A DNA stretch of 64,000 nucleotides from Orientallactaga sibirica (GCA_036365145.1 JAEOAD010000018.1:8326001-8390000); one strand, 5' to 3'. Shown: positions 11,503 to 20,837, counted from the stretch's first letter. The notes: generated from the letters alone by a model not told the origin. Numbers and translations: made by a program.

Positions 11503-13264
11503 TTTTTTATTAAAGACACAAAGCTTTATTTTTTATTAGTTATGTAGATAATGTGTATGCAGTCATGCTGGTACCATCATTAGCCTCCTCCCTGTTCTAC
11601 CCCCTCCAAAGGGACTCTCCTCGTTGGGGAATATGGGCCATGCATTGTGGTGGTAGCCATCAATTATGGGGAAGAGGCAATGTCTCTGTGCATAATGTCC
11701 CAACTTGTAGCTCTAACAATCTTTCCTCCCCCTCGTCCGTGAATTTCCCTGAGCCATGTTGGGATCATTTTAGGTCTACTTCAGTGATGAGGTCTAAGGA
11801 GCCTCTGTGTCTCTGGATATCTGGTTTGGTAGTAATTGAGTGTTCTCTGTGTCTGTCTCCTTCACCCTTGTATTGGTACCAGGTTCACCAAGAAAGCAGA
11901 ACTCTTGCTCATTTCCCCCATTACTCTATGGTTTCAGCTGGGGCCCTGGTGAGGTGAGATGGGCTGATTCTCTCCTCAGTTTCTGTGTCCATCTGAAAAA
12001 GAGAAGCAAATTCTCCAAAGGAGAGAGAGGTCAGCACCAGATAAATGGGATAACCATTATTAGTTTAGAGAGACTTTCATAGGTGTAGGCCCTTTTATAA
12101 CCCACGATTGGTGGGAGCTTGATATTGGAGAGTGGGCTCGTTTTTGGATATGGTTCTGACTTGTTTACCAGTTCCAGCTATGGGTCCCATTCCATTGAGC
12201 CAAATCAAGAGCAGTTACCCACCATGGCAGTGTGCCACTATTACCCTTGTGTGAGTATCACATCAGGTTGTTCGCTGCCAAGAAGGTTCGATCACGCTTT
12301 GCTTGAAAAGTTGTTGGTCACTTTCCCCCAGTCATTCATGTAGCACCTTCTGGCACTAGACAAGCTAACTGTCTGGGGACTGACTCTCTTCCAGATTCCA
12401 GCCAGGTCACTCCATGTTCCGTACCAACAGCATATGGTGTCTTTGGCAGTAGGGTCTTGCTATTAACCTTTTGTGGGTCATCAAGTTCTCTGACAGAAAT
12501 CTGTCTCCTTTTGGGAAACCTTGTAGGTCTCTCTGGTCAACAGCTCATTGTGGATGTTAACTGCATGCTGGTACTGGGGGAGTTACAAGCCAGTGCCAAG
12601 GGAATAGAAGGAAGAAAAATAGGTAATATAAAAGAGAATGACAGAAAAGAGAGAAGAGGTAGAGAGAGAGAGAAACAGGAGAAGTTTAAGTTTAGTCTTT
12701 ATGATATCCTCTCCAGGGCCCTATGAATCAGATGTTCCTTCTAAGAACTTGATGAAGGTTCAGCCTTTTAGTCTGTCTTTCAGGATATAGGATATTATGG
12801 TGCAATTTCCATTTGGGTCCAGTTTTACGCTCCCCCACCCTTATCTTCCCCTCCTGCCCCACCCTCCCTATTATCTGGTCCTTGAGATGCTTATTAGGTA
12901 TGTCAGCATCTCAAGCAAATTCAGGTTAGGAGCCACAGATAAGTGAGACCATGCAATGATTATCTGTCTGTGATTAGGTCAGTTTGCTGAGAATGATCTG
13001 TTCCAAGTTCAACCATTTTTCTTTAAATATCATTGTGTCATTTTTTTCCCTTACTGCTGTATAGAATTCCATCATGTAGATATATCACATCTTGGCATCC
13101 ATTTGTCTAATGATGGACATCTGGGTTGATTCCAATTCTTAGCTATTATGAATTGAGCAGCCATAAACATGGTTAAGAAAATCTCTCTGAACTGAGGCAT
13201 GAAGCTTTTAGGGTAAATGCCCAGTAAGGGAATAACTGGGTCTGTTGGTACCTCTATAGTCAAC
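11503..13264 (-). mobile_element. L1, 3' UTR and ORF2 end, left part
   Basis: Minus-strand L1, reading right to left. The 3' end is near a poly(T)/'ctttatttttt' signal at 11503-11535, and the 3' UTR runs to about 12800. The C-terminal ORF2 coding sequence follows. The frame at 13072-13264 matches the ORF2p C-terminal region, with the family motif PLLGIYPKS, then MFMAAQFIIAKNWNQPRCPS. Codons 3' of 13072 are interrupted. The element continues at 17957 after the retroviral insertion. It has decayed and is not expected to be mobile. Confidence 0.85.
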
Positions 13265-13597
13265 TGCAGGGAGCCGTAAGCAGTCGCCATTACAAGATGG
13301 CGCTGGCTCCTCCATATTAGACAGTGCCTTGGCGCCAACCGTGTCTAAGGTATGCGCATGCGCTTGACGCAACCTGTCCCAAGCCTATCCCGTGGCACCT
13401 GGTGATGGCAAGCTGGTCACAACCAATCAGTAAACGCCTTGTAGCAGTACACTCTATAAAAGCAGCTGCAGATTTGGGCCCCGGCCCTCCGCCATCAACT
13501 CATCTGTTAACCAAGTGCTCTCCAATAAAACTGTGATACAAGAAGGATCTTCGTTTGTGGCTGTTCCTTTCCTGCTGGTTGGGAAGGGCTCGCCGCA
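13265..13597 (+). mobile_element. ERV 5' LTR (class II, IAP-like)
   Basis: The 333-bp LTR starts TG and ends CA. It is flanked on the left by the target copy GTCAAC (13259-13264). Visible signals are a YY1-like 'caagatggcg' (13293-13302), an NRF1-like palindrome 'tgcgcatgcgc' (13353-13363), a CCAAT box (13423-13427), a TATA box 'tataaaa' (13455-13461) and the poly(A) signal 'aataaa' (13524-13529). It matches the 3' LTR everywhere I compared except 13419 (A here, G at 17772). Confidence 0.95.
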
Positions 13598-13600
13598 AAG

Positions 13601-13619
13601 TGGTGCCGAAAGCCCGGGA
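13601..13619 (+). promoter_or_regulatory. retroviral primer binding site, tRNA-Phe-like
   Basis: 'tggtgccgaaagcccggga' begins 3 bp past the LTR. It equals the complement of a tRNA-Phe 3' end apart from one extra g after 'gaaa'. tRNA-Phe priming is typical of IAP elements. Confidence 0.8.
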
Positions 13620-13694
13620 CGCCGGACCTTTCAAAGACGCCAGGCGGAGGGCCGAAGAGGATTCAGAACTTGACACACGGAGAGGTAGACGTCG

Positions 13695-13700
13695 GTAAGT
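13695..13700 (+). promoter_or_regulatory. candidate retroviral 5' splice donor
   Basis: 'cg|gtaagt' in the leader between the primer site and the first ATG is a perfect donor hexamer, placed as expected for a subgenomic env message. No usage evidence. Confidence 0.55.
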
Positions 13701-13721
13701 CATCCCCGGCTTTGTTCTCTG

Positions 13722-14042
13722 ATGGATTTTCGACTGACCCTGGCTTTCCTCGCCTGTTTTTGCCTGTTTTGTTTGGGGTTTTATAGCGATAAACATGCGG
13801 AAATAATTGGGGAGGGGCAAGGAGCTTTAGCCCAACATCAGGACAGTCTTTCAGAGTCAGATACTAGCGGGGACTCACATGCTAGGCCTAGGAAGAAACA
13901 AAAGGGAAAAATAGGATCCAGTCAAAAAAGAGACAAAAAAAAGGAAAAAAGTCTAAAGGAAAAACTTGAGGAGATAGGCGAGGCTCATTCATGCCCCCTC
14001 GGAAGGGGCAGAGAGGCCCCGGAGGATCGTATCCTCCATTAG
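13722..14042 (+). pseudogene. ERV gag-like N-terminal frame
   Basis: A 106-codon frame starting at a true ATG just after the leader. The first ~22 residues are strongly hydrophobic (signal- or anchor-like), and residues ~58-90 are lysine-rich. IAP Gag is known to carry an N-terminal ER-targeting segment, so this may be what remains of gag. No capsid or zinc-knuckle sequence follows. I cannot confirm homology from the sequence alone; it could also be a chance frame in the leader. Confidence 0.4.
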
Positions 14043-14127
14043 AGGAGACTTTAAACGCCCGGGCCTAAGCACTGCCCCGAGCCTCACTGGCTAGACCTAA
14101 AAGATGCTCCAGTTGTACTTTTGGTCA

Positions 14128-14129
<2 letters not shown>

Positions 14130-14160
<31 letters not shown>
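14130..14160. repeat. A-tract, 31 bp
   Basis: Uninterrupted A run inside the ERV, followed directly by 'tggcgcttggaac'. It may mark the 3' end of a retroposed insert or simple slippage. Confidence 0.8.
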
Positions 14161-14164
<4 letters not shown>

Positions 14165-14509
14165 GCTTGGAACAAAGGCCAAGCCAAACAACAAATTGCC
14201 AGGCAGATGGCTTTTCCGGACTCATTTTTTGCTTAAAAACTGTAAGAAAATATCTTAGGAACAGGCGGGCGGTCCGCCATGAGGCCATGAGGCGAGCCGC
14301 TGCCGTCCCCGCCCCTTTTGCCTCTAGACGCTCCCTCTATGCTCTTAACTAAGTGTCCCACGGGGCCCAAAGTATTTACTTTTAAAAATTAAAAAAACAG
14401 CTGGAGACATTCATATTGCCCTGCTAGAGGTAAAAAATCCTATTTTTCAAGTCTATATGGCTATATCCTACACACCATTGTCCCACCCTTCGCTGCCTTC
14501 CCATTAACA
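14161..14509 (+). other. ERV interior, unassigned
   Basis: Mixed GC sequence between two A-rich points. It has no retroviral motif I recognise. Blocks such as 'caggcgggcggtccgcc' are CpG-rich. The open frames here are short and run into the A-tract. Confidence 0.4.
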
Positions 14510-14660
14510 TAAAGATAAAGAGATGACTTAATTGTTAAACACTTGCCTGTAGAGCCTAAGGACCCTGATTCGAGGCTCAATTCTCCAGTACCCATGTAAA
14601 CAGTGGCTGGAGGCAGATAATGAAAGTAGTTCAAAATCTAAATCACAACAGGAGGAGGAG

Positions 14661-14693
<33 letters not shown>
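14510..14693 (+). mobile_element. tRNA-derived SINE, internally shortened, with A-tail
   Basis: Head 'aaagataaagagatgacttaattgttaaacacttgcctg', then 'gaggctcaattctccagtacccatgtaa', then directly 'cagtggctggagg' with the middle of the body missing. It ends in a 28-bp A tract (14666-14693). Nested in the ERV. Confidence 0.7.
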
Positions 14694-14696
<3 letters not shown>

Positions 14697-14821
14697 CAAC
14701 CAGAGGTGATCCGCAGGGGCGGGGGCTGACAGGCACATTTGTTGTCGCCGCGGCGCCCTCTGCTGGGGATGAGTAAAGTTCTGTATACATAGATCACAAA
14801 GAAGGTCAAAAATGAGGTAGG

Positions 14822-14962
14822 GCCGGGCGCGGTGGCGCGTGCCTGTAGTCCCAGCTACTCGGGAGGCTGAGACAGGAGGATCGCTGTGAGTTCAAACCCA
14901 CCCTGAGACTAAATAGTGAATTCCAGGTCAGCCTGGGCTAATGCGAGACCCTACCTTGAAAC
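14822..14962 (+). mobile_element. 7SL RNA/B1 chimeric SINE
   Basis: The first 50 bases, starting 'gccgggcgcggtggcgcgtg' and running through 'gtcccagctactcgggaggctgag', read as mammalian 7SL (SRP) RNA and not as the B1 consensus ('ctttaatcccagcactc'). From about 14872 the sequence becomes the local B1-like body ('acaggaggatcgctgtgagttc', then 'ccaccctgagactaaatag'). 7SL matching is from knowledge of the conserved 7SL 5' domain. Either a 7SL/B1 template switch or conversion of a B1 by 7SL would give this. Confidence 0.75.
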
Positions 14963-15125
14963 TTTTTGTTGTTGTTTTGTTTTGTTTTTAGAGGTAGGGT
15001 GTCACTTTAGCCCAGGCTAACCTGGAATTCACTGTGTCTTCCAGACTGGCCTCAAACTCACAGTGATCTTTCTACCTCAGGCTTCCAAGTATTGGGATTA
15101 AAGACATGAGCTACCACTCTAGGCT
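14963..15125 (-). mobile_element. B1-like SINE, inverted next to the 7SL/B1 chimera
   Basis: Reverse-complement monomer from a (T/G)n tail at 14963-14990 to 'gctaccactctaggctcc'. It abuts the plus-strand chimeric copy tail-to-tail, so an ERV transcript could fold into a long imperfect hairpin. Confidence 0.85.
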
Positions 15126-15643
15126 CCTTTTCTTTTTATAAATGTGCTGTTAAAGCGAGCACTCTATTCCTTTTTTATTTAAATGTGCTCATGCCTAAAG
15201 TCATAATTTTCAAAATGTGATGTTAGATTACTTCTGTTTTGATTTTGTTAGGGATAAGTGTATATCCAGAAATCTTAGGAGTATAACCATTGTTTATACA
15301 AAAATATTTTGGGAAAGGAGAAGAAAATACAGGCTATTAAATTTAAAAATTAACATTGTAATGTTAAGTCCTCATAAGAGGAGTTCTGTTTGTTTTTTTA
15401 TACTGGGCTAGGGATTACACCCAGGACTTTGAAGGATAAATGGTAGGCAAGTGCATTGTCATTAAGCTATAGCACCAGCCTCTAGAATTTTTAAAATGAT
15501 TGTTGGGTCTCAAAGCCAGAGATGGAGATTCACTGGGTTGAGGTAGCTTTGTCAGGTTCTTAACTTGCAGCTAGAAGCAAAAAAATTTCAAATGTGAGGT
15601 TAAAATGTCTATCAAGGGTTTTGAGTGCCTTAAAATTGCTAAA
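15126..15643. other. AT-rich non-viral cargo in the ERV
   Basis: AT-rich sequence with no retroviral coding signal. It contains an ID/tRNA-like SINE scrap on the minus strand at about 15390-15482 ('gggctagggattacacccaggactttg' to 'atagcaccagcc'). Its composition is like the host intergenic DNA, so it may be captured genomic DNA. Confidence 0.45.
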
Positions 15644-15731
15644 CAGCCAGGCGTGGTGGCACACACCTTTAATCTTAGCCCTCAGGAGGCAGAGGTGAGA
15701 GGATCATTGTTCAAAGTCAGGCTGAGACTAC
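15644..15731 (+). mobile_element. B1-like SINE, 3'-truncated at ERV pol
   Basis: 'agccaggcgtggtggcacacacctttaatc' to 'ggctgagactac', where the B1 body stops and the retroviral pol frame begins. The abrupt join marks the right edge of the cargo. Confidence 0.75.
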
Positions 15732-16413
15732 TTCTCTGCCCTCCCCTCATGTGGGTGTTAATCCCCGAGGCCTCCGTCCTGGTGATCTTTGGCAAATGGA
15801 TGTAACTCATCTCCCTGAGTTTGGAAGGTTGAAATATTTACATGTCTCAGTGGATACTTGCTCGGGAGTTATCTTCGCCTCGCCGTTGGCGGATGAGAAG
15901 GCTTCTCATGTAAAAACCCACTGCCTGGAAGCCTGGGCAGCGTGGGGAAAGCCGCGCCGTCTAAAAACTGATAATGGCCCAGCATATACATCTACTGGTT
16001 TTCGGGCCTTTTGTGCGCAGATGCAAGTTGCCCACACCACTGGCCTGCCTTATAACCCACAAGACCAAGGCATTGTGGAGAGAGCCAATAAGAGTATCAA
16101 AGCCATCTTATTTAAACAAAAGAGGGGGATAGCAGAAGATGCAACCCCTAGCCTCTTCACCCTTAATTTTCTAATTTTGGACAATAATGATAAGTCTGCA
16201 GCTGACAGGCACAGTCAAGATGTGGCCCAGGCACCCAGAGAAGTAGTGATGTGGAAAGATGTCCTAAATAACAAATGGAAAGGACCGGATCTTGTTAAGA
16301 TCCAGGGGAGCTGTTTGTGTTTTTCCACAGGACTAGGAGTCGCTCCACTGGGTTCCAAGCCGGTTGATGAGAACAGTCCATCCTTCCTCAGGAGAAAGTT
16401 TGGAGATTCATAA
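15732..16413 (+). pseudogene. ERV pol remnant, integrase domain
   Basis: A stop-free frame (about 220 codons from 15751) encodes the retroviral integrase core. All three metal-binding acidic positions are present: Asp at codon 17, Asp at codon 74 and Glu at codon 110 of this frame. The last two are separated by 35 residues, the D,D(35)E spacing. After the core, the sequence appears shortened and then continues as the C-terminal DNA-binding region before drifting into non-homologous residues. The N-terminal zinc domain, reverse transcriptase and protease are missing. Not a functional enzyme. Confidence 0.85.
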
Positions 16414-16559
16414 TCCAGATCTTGACACTCAGTAAAGCAGAGCAACGTTGGGGAATTTTATCAGCCTTCCCGAAGCCGATGCCAGTTCCTCATCAAGCTT
16501 CTGTGTTTCCACGTTTCTTCACCACGAATAAGGAACTAGGCCTCCCTTCCCTTCAGGAG

Positions 16560-17295
16560 GACCAACTCTTTGTTTTACTTTGCAGTGGAATCAGACTGAT
16601 GACTCTTGTATAAGACTTCGTCAACAGAGTTTTGCCTGGTTTGAAGGGGAACTCTGGCCATGGTCAGAGTGCCAGAACACTTCGGTCGCCTGGGCTGATG
16701 CAAATCATCTCTTCACCATATCACCAGCTATGAGGGGTCCCCCGCCTAGGTCAGGGGCATGGTCAGAGGGACTCTTTCTTCAAGATTCCAGAATTAATCC
16801 ATTTTCAAAGTGGGTGCTGTGTGGGGTCAATGGTTCCTGTACGGATGTGTCTCCATTGGTTTTACTGTTGGGGGGACAAATTGCTTACAACAATGTGTCA
16901 GGGCATGAGACCTCAACGTCATCTCGGGGGGAGTTTTCACTCTGGGTCATGCTTGTGAACATTATGCTCGTAATCAGACATTCCCCCCTGCCCCGGTTTG
17001 TGTGCACCCCCCTTTTCTTTATCTGCTTATTGCTATTAATTCCACAAGAGTGGATCTTAGTCTTGCACAGGGCCTTACTTCCTGGATCTCCTCTGCTTTT
17101 AATTTTTTTAAGGAATGGGTTGGAGTGGGACTGTTTGCTGCCTGCTGTATAGGAGGATGTCTGCTCTGCCTATGGTTGATTTGCAAAATGCGAGCCCAGA
17201 CCAGGCGGGACAAGGTGGTCATTTCTCAGGCACTTGCTGCTTTGGAGTGTGGGTCCTCCCCCCAGATTCGGCTGTCGGCCCTAAAGAGCACCTAG
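16560..17295 (+). pseudogene. ERV env remnant
   Basis: Two overlapping frames (about 16580-17152 and 17002-17295) together resemble the C-terminal part of a betaretrovirus-type envelope. There are cysteine- and Trp-containing ectodomain pieces, a hydrophobic membrane segment near 17115-17185 and a short basic cytoplasmic tail. The reading frame changes between about 17002 and 17150, and most of the surface subunit is absent, so it is not functional. Assignment to env rests on position and the membrane-anchor layout. Confidence 0.65.
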
Positions 17296-17600
17296 TTTCC
17301 CCTGGCCCTTGCACCCTTAGGGCTTGAAGTGCCCATTGCACAAGGATGGGCAGAGGTTGGTGTTGGGAGCACGGCATTCATCACGCTCAGGATGCGAGAC
17401 AAAGTACTGCACGTGAGGCGAGCTCTTAGCAGCTTCATGGAGGGCATGTCTGATTGCATATGGGTTGGTACTGTAATCCCATCTCTGAGAAAAGGTACTA
17501 GACGGGTGTGACACCAGCCTGGCTGGCCACTAGGTCTGGGGTCATCACAATGTCCTCTCGAGCATCAGAGATCAGACCTCTACCCTCGCCTGTTGCGTTT
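17296..17600 (+). other. ERV region between env and 3' LTR
   Basis: Non-coding retroviral 3' region with no open frame of interest. It leads into the polypurine tract. Confidence 0.6.
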
Positions 17601-17617
17601 AAACAAGAAGGGGGAAC
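17601..17617 (+). promoter_or_regulatory. retroviral polypurine tract
   Basis: 'aaacaagaagggggaac' sits immediately before the TG of the 3' LTR, the expected place for plus-strand priming. Confidence 0.85.
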
Positions 17618-17950
17618 TGCAGGGAGCCGTAAGCAGTCGCCATTACAAGATGGCGCTGGCTCCTCCATATTAGACAGTGCCTTGGCGCCAACCGTGTCTA
17701 AGGTATGCGCATGCGCTTGACGCAACCTGTCCCAAGCCTATCCCGTGGCACCTGGTGATGGCAAGCTGGTCGCAACCAATCAGTAAACGCCTTGTAGCAG
17801 TACACTCTATAAAAGCAGCTGCAGATTTGGGCCCCGGCCCTCCGCCATCAACTCATCTGTTAACCAAGTGCTCTCCAATAAAACTGTGATACAAGAAGGA
17901 TCTTCGTTTGTGGCTGTTCCTTTCCTGCTGGTTGGGAAGGGCTCGCCGCA
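17618..17950 (+). mobile_element. ERV 3' LTR
   Basis: 333 bp, TG...CA, followed by GTCAAC (17951-17956). The TATA box is at 17808-17814 and the poly(A) signal at 17877-17882. It differs from the 5' LTR at 17772 (CG here, CA in the 5' copy). Confidence 0.95.
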
Positions 17951-17956
17951 GTCAAC

Positions 17957-18660
17957 CTTTTTGGGAGTCTCCATACTGCCTTCTATAGTGGTTGTACCAT
18001 CTTACATTCCCACCAACAGTGAATGAGGGCTCCTATTTCTCCACAACCTGGCCAGCATTTGTTTTCATTAAATTTTTTAATGTTTGCCGTCCTTACTGGG
18101 GTAAGGTAGAATCTCATATTTATTTTAATTTGAATTTCCCTGATAATTAGGGATGTTGAACACTTTTGTAAGTGTGTGTTTGCCATTTGCATTTCTTCCT
18201 CTGAGAACTCCCTGTACAGTTCTCTCTGCCCATTTTGTGAGTGGGTTGTTTGACTTTTTGTTTAGGTTTTGGAGTTCTTTGTAAATTCTAGAAATTAGGA
18301 CTCTGTCAGTTGTATAGACAACAAAAATTTTCTCCCATTCTGTAATCTATTGGCTCTGCTTATTGTATGTTTGTCTGTGAAAAAACTTTTCAGCTTCATG
18401 AGATCCCAATGGTTGAGTGATTGTTTAATTTCCTGAGCTACTGAGGTTTTGTTCAGGAAGTCTTTTCCTACTCCTATATCATGGAAAGTTCCTCTTACTT
18501 TTTCTTCCAGTAGTAGCAGAGGTTTTGGTCTTATGTTGAGGTCTTTGATCCATTTGGATTTTATTTTTGTGCATGGCAAGATGTGTGGGTTGAGTTTCAT
18601 TTTCCTACATATGGTTATCCATTTTTGTCTAGCACCATTTGTTAAAGATGCAACTTTTAA
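17957..18660 (-). mobile_element. L1 ORF2, right part (interrupted by ERV)
   Basis: Continues the L1 of 11503-13264. Minus-strand frames at 17983-18192 and 18295-18600 match the C-terminal third of ORF2p, with family motifs [23 protein letters not shown] and KSKWIKDLN. It is 5'-truncated at about 18660 and broken by frameshifts. Confidence 0.85.
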
Positions 18661-19149
18661 CTTTTAACCACTTTTAACCACTAAGCAATCTCCCCAGCCC
18701 AAATAACCTGATTCTTAAATGTCTCCTTCTTTACACACACACATACACACACACACATATGCACACATGTACACACATTCAGGATTCTGTTTCTTTAGAA
18801 AACTCTAATGGATGCTGCAAATAACAAAAAAGATGAATTATGACTTTGGTTAACGTTCATGGTACCCTTACACATTAAAGAATTTGTAATTCCCTTTTTT
18901 GAGCAATGAGGCAGACAACTCAAAAGAACTTTGATATATATTATCTAATTTCATCTTTACAATATTTTGACAAAGTAAGAATTAGATCTTAAATTATCAT
19001 AAATGATAACTTATAAGCTACTGTACAGAACCTGAGATTGTTATAAGCGGTTTCTGGGTGTTTCCAAGGTCTTGGAATCTTACAGAATTGAAAAGAAGTG
19101 CCACACAACAAGTTATGCAGAAAGACACTTTATTACTTTTAATTACTTT
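18661..19149. other. intergenic with SINE scrap and (CA)n
   Basis: 18661-18700 is the head end of a minus-strand tRNA SINE ('accactaagcaatctccccagccc'). 18735-18777 is a CA-rich microsatellite. Nothing else recognised. Confidence 0.6.
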
Positions 19150-19303
19150 GGGGGGAGGCAGTTTCGAGGTCGGGTCTCACTCTAGCCCAGGCTGACCTGG
19201 AATTCACTTTGTATTCTCAGGGTGGCCTCGAACTCATGGCAATCCTCCTACCTCTGCTTCCCGAGTGCTGGGATTAAAGGTGTGCACCATCACGCCCAGC
19301 TAG
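19150..19303 (-). mobile_element. B1-like SINE
   Basis: Complete reverse-complement monomer ('ggtcgggtctcactctagcccaggctgacctgg' to 'gtgctgggattaaaggtgtgcaccatcacgcccagct'). Confidence 0.9.
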
Positions 19304-20484
19304 AAAGACATTTTATTAAAAACAAAGCTATGGCAGCAGGCCATTCATGAGTGGAGAGTGCTCAAGGGCCCCAGGAAGTGGTCTGGGGCTTCTCATTATA
19401 GGATTTTTAGGGGAGGATGGATTGCTAGGGGTATAGTTTGGGTGGTCCTGTGGTTTGATTGACAGGTTTGGGTTATATAATATTTTCTTTAATGGGCATG
19501 ATTCTCTCCATGGTGCATCTGATTTTAATCATATGTGTGCCTGGGTATGCATAAGCATAAGATGGTAAATAGAGATTTTTCTTTAAAGTTCACTTAGAGG
19601 ACACAGTTTGCCTTCCTGTACCTAAAATCAGTCCAAGCTGGATGGCCTCATGCTGCCCCACTCCCAGATCTATCTAAGAATATATTTAAATAGGTACTGA
19701 TCAAGAAGAAAAACAGCTGTTAGTTCACTGTGTAGTTTTCAGTACAAGTCCCCAATAGGTTGTTAGCTACATTGTGTAGAAGGCGGTGTTTACTGTTCAA
19801 ATCAAGCAGTGTACTAGGTGGCTAACCTATTCCCTATGTTCACCTTCCTCAAGATTCTGAAAGAAATACTGGAGATGGAGGTAGGGAGAAAAAAACAAAA
19901 GAAATGTAGAAATTGGGGGAAAATGGGAGAAAATAAAATTTTAAATCTCTTGTCATTTCTCAGGAAACACTGAGTTGTCTTGACCTAAGCCTATTCAGCA
20001 TTTTACATAGAAAATTCAATTTCTATATAATGGATAAAAGCACACCTTTCCCTAATTACTCAACCCTCCACTACCCCCATGGCATTCTCATGAAAATTAT
20101 TTAATATATAAATATAATGAGAATAATAAAACATGGGCTTTATTTCAGCTCGTCTTATTACTAACTTGGTGGCCCTAGGTAGGCCTCCTAGTCTTAGTTT
20201 TGTTATGTATAAAATGGAAAAGAGAATAAAGACCTCACAAGAGCACAATGAAGATCAAGTTATATGAGATTATTTTAAAGAAGTCTGAAAACTAGGCATA
20301 GATACCAAGTGCTTATTGATTTTCCTTATTTGGATTTCCTAATTTTTATTCCTAAGTTTTAATTTTAATGGAGACATGAAAATGGTTAAATTTCTGCTTC
20401 TCACATATTTAGCAAAGTATAAACTCTATAAAGTGCTGCAATCACAAAACTAAGGACTTAAAACAGAAAAACAAAAGCCAAAAC
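19304..20484. other. intergenic, MIR-like patch
   Basis: No gene. About 20150-20275 resembles a MIR ('ttactaacttggtggccctaggtaggcctcctagtctta', 'tgtataaaatggaaaag'). Confidence 0.45.
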
Positions 20485-20778
20485 TCTTTTGTTTTGTTTT
20501 GAGTGTGTGATGTGCGTGGAGTAGGTGGTACATGGAGGTCAGTGGAAAACTTCAGGTGTCAATCCTCACCTTCCTTTCTGTTTGAGGCAGGGTTTCTCAT
20601 TGTTGTTCACCTGTGTGTTTGACACACTAACTGGCCCATGAGCTTCCCAAAAATTCTCACTTCCACCTCCTTTCTCTGTGGAATTACAGGTACCCACCAC
20701 ATCTGGCTTTATGTGGATTCTGAAAATCCAATCTAAAGTACTCATGCTTTCATAGCAAGCATCTCCTCAGCCCCTCTA
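20485..20778 (-). mobile_element. B4/RSINE1-like SINE, old
   Basis: Reverse-complement layout of B4-type SINEs: 'ggtacatggaggtcagtggaaaacttcaggtgtc', a B1-like 'gaggcagggtttctca' section, 'aattacaggtacccaccacatctggcttta', then a tRNA-like end 'catagcaagcatctcctcagcc'. Confidence 0.7.
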
Positions 20779-20788
20779 TGTTTTGTAA

Positions 20789-20802
20789 CTTGTTTATTTA
20801 TT

Positions 20803-20837
<35 letters not shown>

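Larger units (their letters stand above)
13265..17950 (+). mobile_element. IAP-like endogenous retrovirus, defective, with SINE cargo
   Basis: Whole 4686-bp element inserted into a minus-strand L1 with the 6-bp duplication GTCAAC (13259-13264 and 17951-17956). Order: 5' LTR, tRNA-Phe-like primer site, leader with splice donor, short gag-like frame, A-tracts and SINE-bearing non-viral DNA (about 14130-15731), integrase part of pol, env remnant, polypurine tract, 3' LTR. Protease, reverse transcriptase and most of gag and surface env are absent. A 6-bp duplication and a tRNA-Phe primer site fit class II (ERVK/IAP-type) elements. The near-identical LTRs indicate a recent insertion. It cannot encode its own enzymes, so it must have moved in trans. 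Confidence 0.9.

Noticed and set aside
14822..14962. Functional 7SL RNA gene
   Set aside because: Only the first 50 bases are 7SL-like. The S domain and 3' Alu-domain sequence are absent and replaced by a B1 body.
16580..17295. Domesticated (syncytin-like) env gene
   Set aside because: Most of the surface subunit is missing and the frame is broken before the membrane segment, so no functional envelope is encoded.
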